34,328 nucleotides of DNA from Pseudonocardiaceae bacterium (lineage in GTDB: Bacteria > Actinomycetota > Actinomycetes > Mycobacteriales > Pseudonocardiaceae): NCBI GenBank assembly GCA_009377865.1, contig WHTH01000043.1, forward strand, positions 1 through 34,328. Reading direction: 5' to 3'. Below, in pieces: positions 32,723 through 34,328 of this stretch (position 1 is the stretch's first letter; each line of letters starts with the position of its first letter). A program made the position numbers and the translations under genes. A model generated the notes under the pieces. That model had not been told where the DNA came from, made no database searches, and saw only the letters and a list, made by a program, of their open reading frames with translations.

Positions 32723-34117
32723 ATGTTCTTCCAGCAGTTCTACCTGCAGAGTCTGGGGCATGCGTCGTACCTGGTGGGGGACGAGAAAACCGGGCAGGCG
32801 CTGGTGTTCGACCCACGCCGCGACGTCGACGTTTATACCCGCACGGCCCGCGAGCAGGGCCTTCGCATCGCCTACGCGGCCGACTCGCACGGCCACAACG
32901 ACTACCTGTCCGGACTGCGGGAGCTGCAGGCGCGTACCGGGGCGGACCTGTGGGGATCAGCGACTGGACAGTTGGGCTACGCGCACCGCTCCCTCAGCGA
33001 CGGTGAGACCGTCGAGATCGGGGATGTCGGCATCGAGGTGCTCCACACCCCTGGTCACACACCCGAACACATCAGCCTGCTGATCTACGACCGCTCGGCC
33101 AGCGCGGAGTCCCCGGTGCTGCTGCTCTCCGGTGGGGCGCTGCTGGTCGGCGACCTCGCCCGGCCTGACCTGCTCGGCGGCACCGAGCAAGCTCGCAAGG
33201 CCGGGCAGAAGTTCTGCGAGACGATCCAGGTCAAGCTGCTGCCGCTGCCCGACCACGTGCAGGTTTTTCCCACACATGTGGCGGGGTCACTGTGCGGCGG
33301 CAACATCGGCAGCCGGCTGTCGACCACGGTGGGCTACGAACGCCGCACCAACGCGGTACTCGTCGAGGTCGACTCCAAGGACGAATTCGTGCAGGAGTGC
33401 CTGCGGCTGGACAACCTGCCCGCCGTGCCCCCGTACTGGCGGCGGATGCGCACCCAGAACCTCGCCGGGGTCCCCGAACTCGGCGTGGTGCCCGAGCCGC
33501 CGGCTGTGAACGTGTCTGAGTTCGCCGAACAGCAGGACGCCGGGGCGCTGGTCGTCGACGCCCGATCACCGGAGGCCTTCGGCGGCTCCCACGTCCCGGC
33601 CGCGCTCAACGTCGGCCTCGGCCCGGCGTTTGCCACCTGGGCCGGCACGGTACTGCCCGAAGGCGCCGAGGTGCTACTCGTGCTCGACCGGCCCGAGGAC
33701 CTGCCGGAGGCCACCTGGCAGCTGCTGCGCATCGGCTACCCGCCCCCGCGGGGCTGGCTGCGTGGCGGCATGACGGCCTGGCGCACCGCAGCCCGGCCGG
33801 TGGAGTCCACCCCGCAGATCACCGTCCACCAGCTCAAAGATCGTCTCGGCCGCGGTGAGATCACGCTGCTCGACGTGCGCCAACCCGACGAGTGGCACGC
33901 CGGCCACGCCCCCGGCGCCGACTGGATCACCGGGGCCGAACTGCCCGACCGGCTCGACGAGGTACCCGACGACCGGCCGGTCGCCGTCGCGTGTGGCAGC
34001 GGCTACCGCTCCGCTGTGGCCGCCAGCCTGCTCGCCCAGCACGGCCGGCCCGAGGTCGTCAACGTCACCGGCGGCATGACCGCCTGGAAGAACGCCGGCT
34101 ACCCCACCGAGCAGTGA
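32723..34117 (+). CDS. Persulfide dioxygenase fused to two rhodanese domains
   Basis: A 464-aa protein. Residues 1-240 are a metallo-beta-lactamase fold of the ETHE1/CstB type, oxidising low-molecular-weight persulfides to sulfite. The iron ligands are His56 (SHGHNDY), His112 (HTPGHTPEH) and Asp144 (VGDLARPDL). The usual HxHxDH reads HxHxDY, consistent with a mono-iron rather than a two-metal site. Rhodanese 1 (about 265-358) lacks a catalytic cysteine (VLLVLDRPEDLP in its place). Rhodanese 2 (368-464) has Cys424 in CGSGYRS and should be active. CstB of S. aureus has a related architecture. The operon fits sulfide and persulfide detoxification. Confidence 0.93.
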   Translation: MFFQQFYLQSLGHASYLVGDEKTGQALVFDPRRDVDVYTRTAREQGLRIAYAADSHGHNDYLSGLRELQARTGADLWGSATGQLGYAHRSLSDGETVEIGDVGIEVLHTPGHTPEHISLLIYDRSASAESPVLLLSGGALLVGDLARPDLLGGTEQARKAGQKFCETIQVKLLPLPDHVQVFPTHVAGSLCGGNIGSRLSTTVGYERRTNAVLVEVDSKDEFVQECLRLDNLPAVPPYWRRMRTQNLAGVPELGVVPEPPAVNVSEFAEQQDAGALVVDARSPEAFGGSHVPAALNVGLGPAFATWAGTVLPEGAEVLLVLDRPEDLPEATWQLLRIGYPPPRGWLRGGMTAWRTAARPVESTPQITVHQLKDRLGRGEITLLDVRQPDEWHAGHAPGADWITGAELPDRLDEVPDDRPVAVACGSGYRSAVAASLLAQHGRPEVVNVTGGMTAWKNAGYPTEQ

Positions 34118-34227
34118 GAACCGCGACGAGATCGACCACGGCGAACGGCCCGACACGTCGTCAGCTCAACCCGCAGTGCATCCACACGTCGGTACGGTGT
34201 GAATCGGGAGATTCCGGAAGGAGATCG

Positions 34228-34328
34228 GTGCGAGCACCGGGTGGCGAGCGCCGGTTCCGGCGGTGGCGCAGTCCACCACTGCGCGAGGTCGGTGCCGATC
34301 CGGACTACCGCTTCACCCTCGCCAACGA
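34228..34328 (+). CDS. DUF202 (YidH-like) membrane protein, N-terminus only
   Basis: GTG at 34228 follows GGAAGGAG and opens a frame that runs off the right edge. The residues LREVGADPDYRFTLAN match the region just before the first helix of DUF202 proteins (normally followed by ERTFLAWIRTALAL). Only about 33 residues are present. DUF202 proteins are small membrane proteins of unknown function, often encoded in pairs. Confidence 0.6.
   Translation, partial: MRAPGGERRFRRWRSPPLREVGADPDYRFTLAN

Overview
The window is very GC-rich actinobacterial chromosome. GTG starts are frequent, genes overlap by 4 bp, several genes look leaderless, and the housekeeping genes resemble mycobacterial ones: a CanA-type carbonic anhydrase, hisN, purK-purE beside a GtrA protein, and a TIGR03089 protein beside an LCP ligase and the rhamnose genes. 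A Pseudonocardia-like organism is the best guess. That is inference from protein style, not a database match.

Layout. (1) 1-360: C-terminal scrap of an IS110-family transposase. (2) 357-11351: conserved core with beta-carbonic anhydrase, a 32-aa ORF, hisN, an OmpR-type two-component system, GtrA, purK-purE, a coiled-coil protein, a TIGR03089 protein, an LCP cell-wall ligase and rmlB-rmlD for dTDP-rhamnose. (3) 11394-17266 (minus): a tightly overlapping operon nuoAJ(fused)-K-L-M-N. It encodes only membrane-arm subunits of complex I, with no B, C, D, E, F, G, H or I nearby. Its promoter carries two CsoR-like operators and its leader ORF begins like copZ. (4) 17738-19697: an XRE/TPR-like regulator followed by three small overlapping ORFs. 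(5) 19574-22392: a gene graveyard. It holds a P-loop ATPase with a frameshift in the P-loop, C-terminal stubs of an SDR and a MarR regulator, a phosphatase-like ORF without its catalytic loop, and a broken DUF6247/toxin-like pair, with an intact SMP-30 gene among them. (6) 22455-28903 (minus): copper island with copZ, a membrane-anchored His-motif protein, CopA ATPase and a methyltransferase, preceded by a broken MFS-transporter/Ig-like-repeat gene. CsoR-like operators precede copZ and the MFS gene. (7) 29028-30611: divergent ArsR regulator and CDF metal exporter. (8) 31035-34117: persulfide/sulfide module with an ArsR repressor carrying a CxxxC, a 34-aa ORF, TauE/SafE, a single-domain rhodanese and a persulfide dioxygenase fused to two rhodanese domains. 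A DUF202 gene begins at the right edge.

How they work together. Regions 6-8 form a metal and reactive-sulfur resistance island. The most unusual object is the orphan complex-I membrane arm. Its promoter is a near copy of the one in front of the MFS gene, and its leader ORF looks like a truncated copZ. This predicts control by copper (CsoR) or persulfide (CstR) of an ion-translocating membrane module. No csoR or cstR gene lies in the window.
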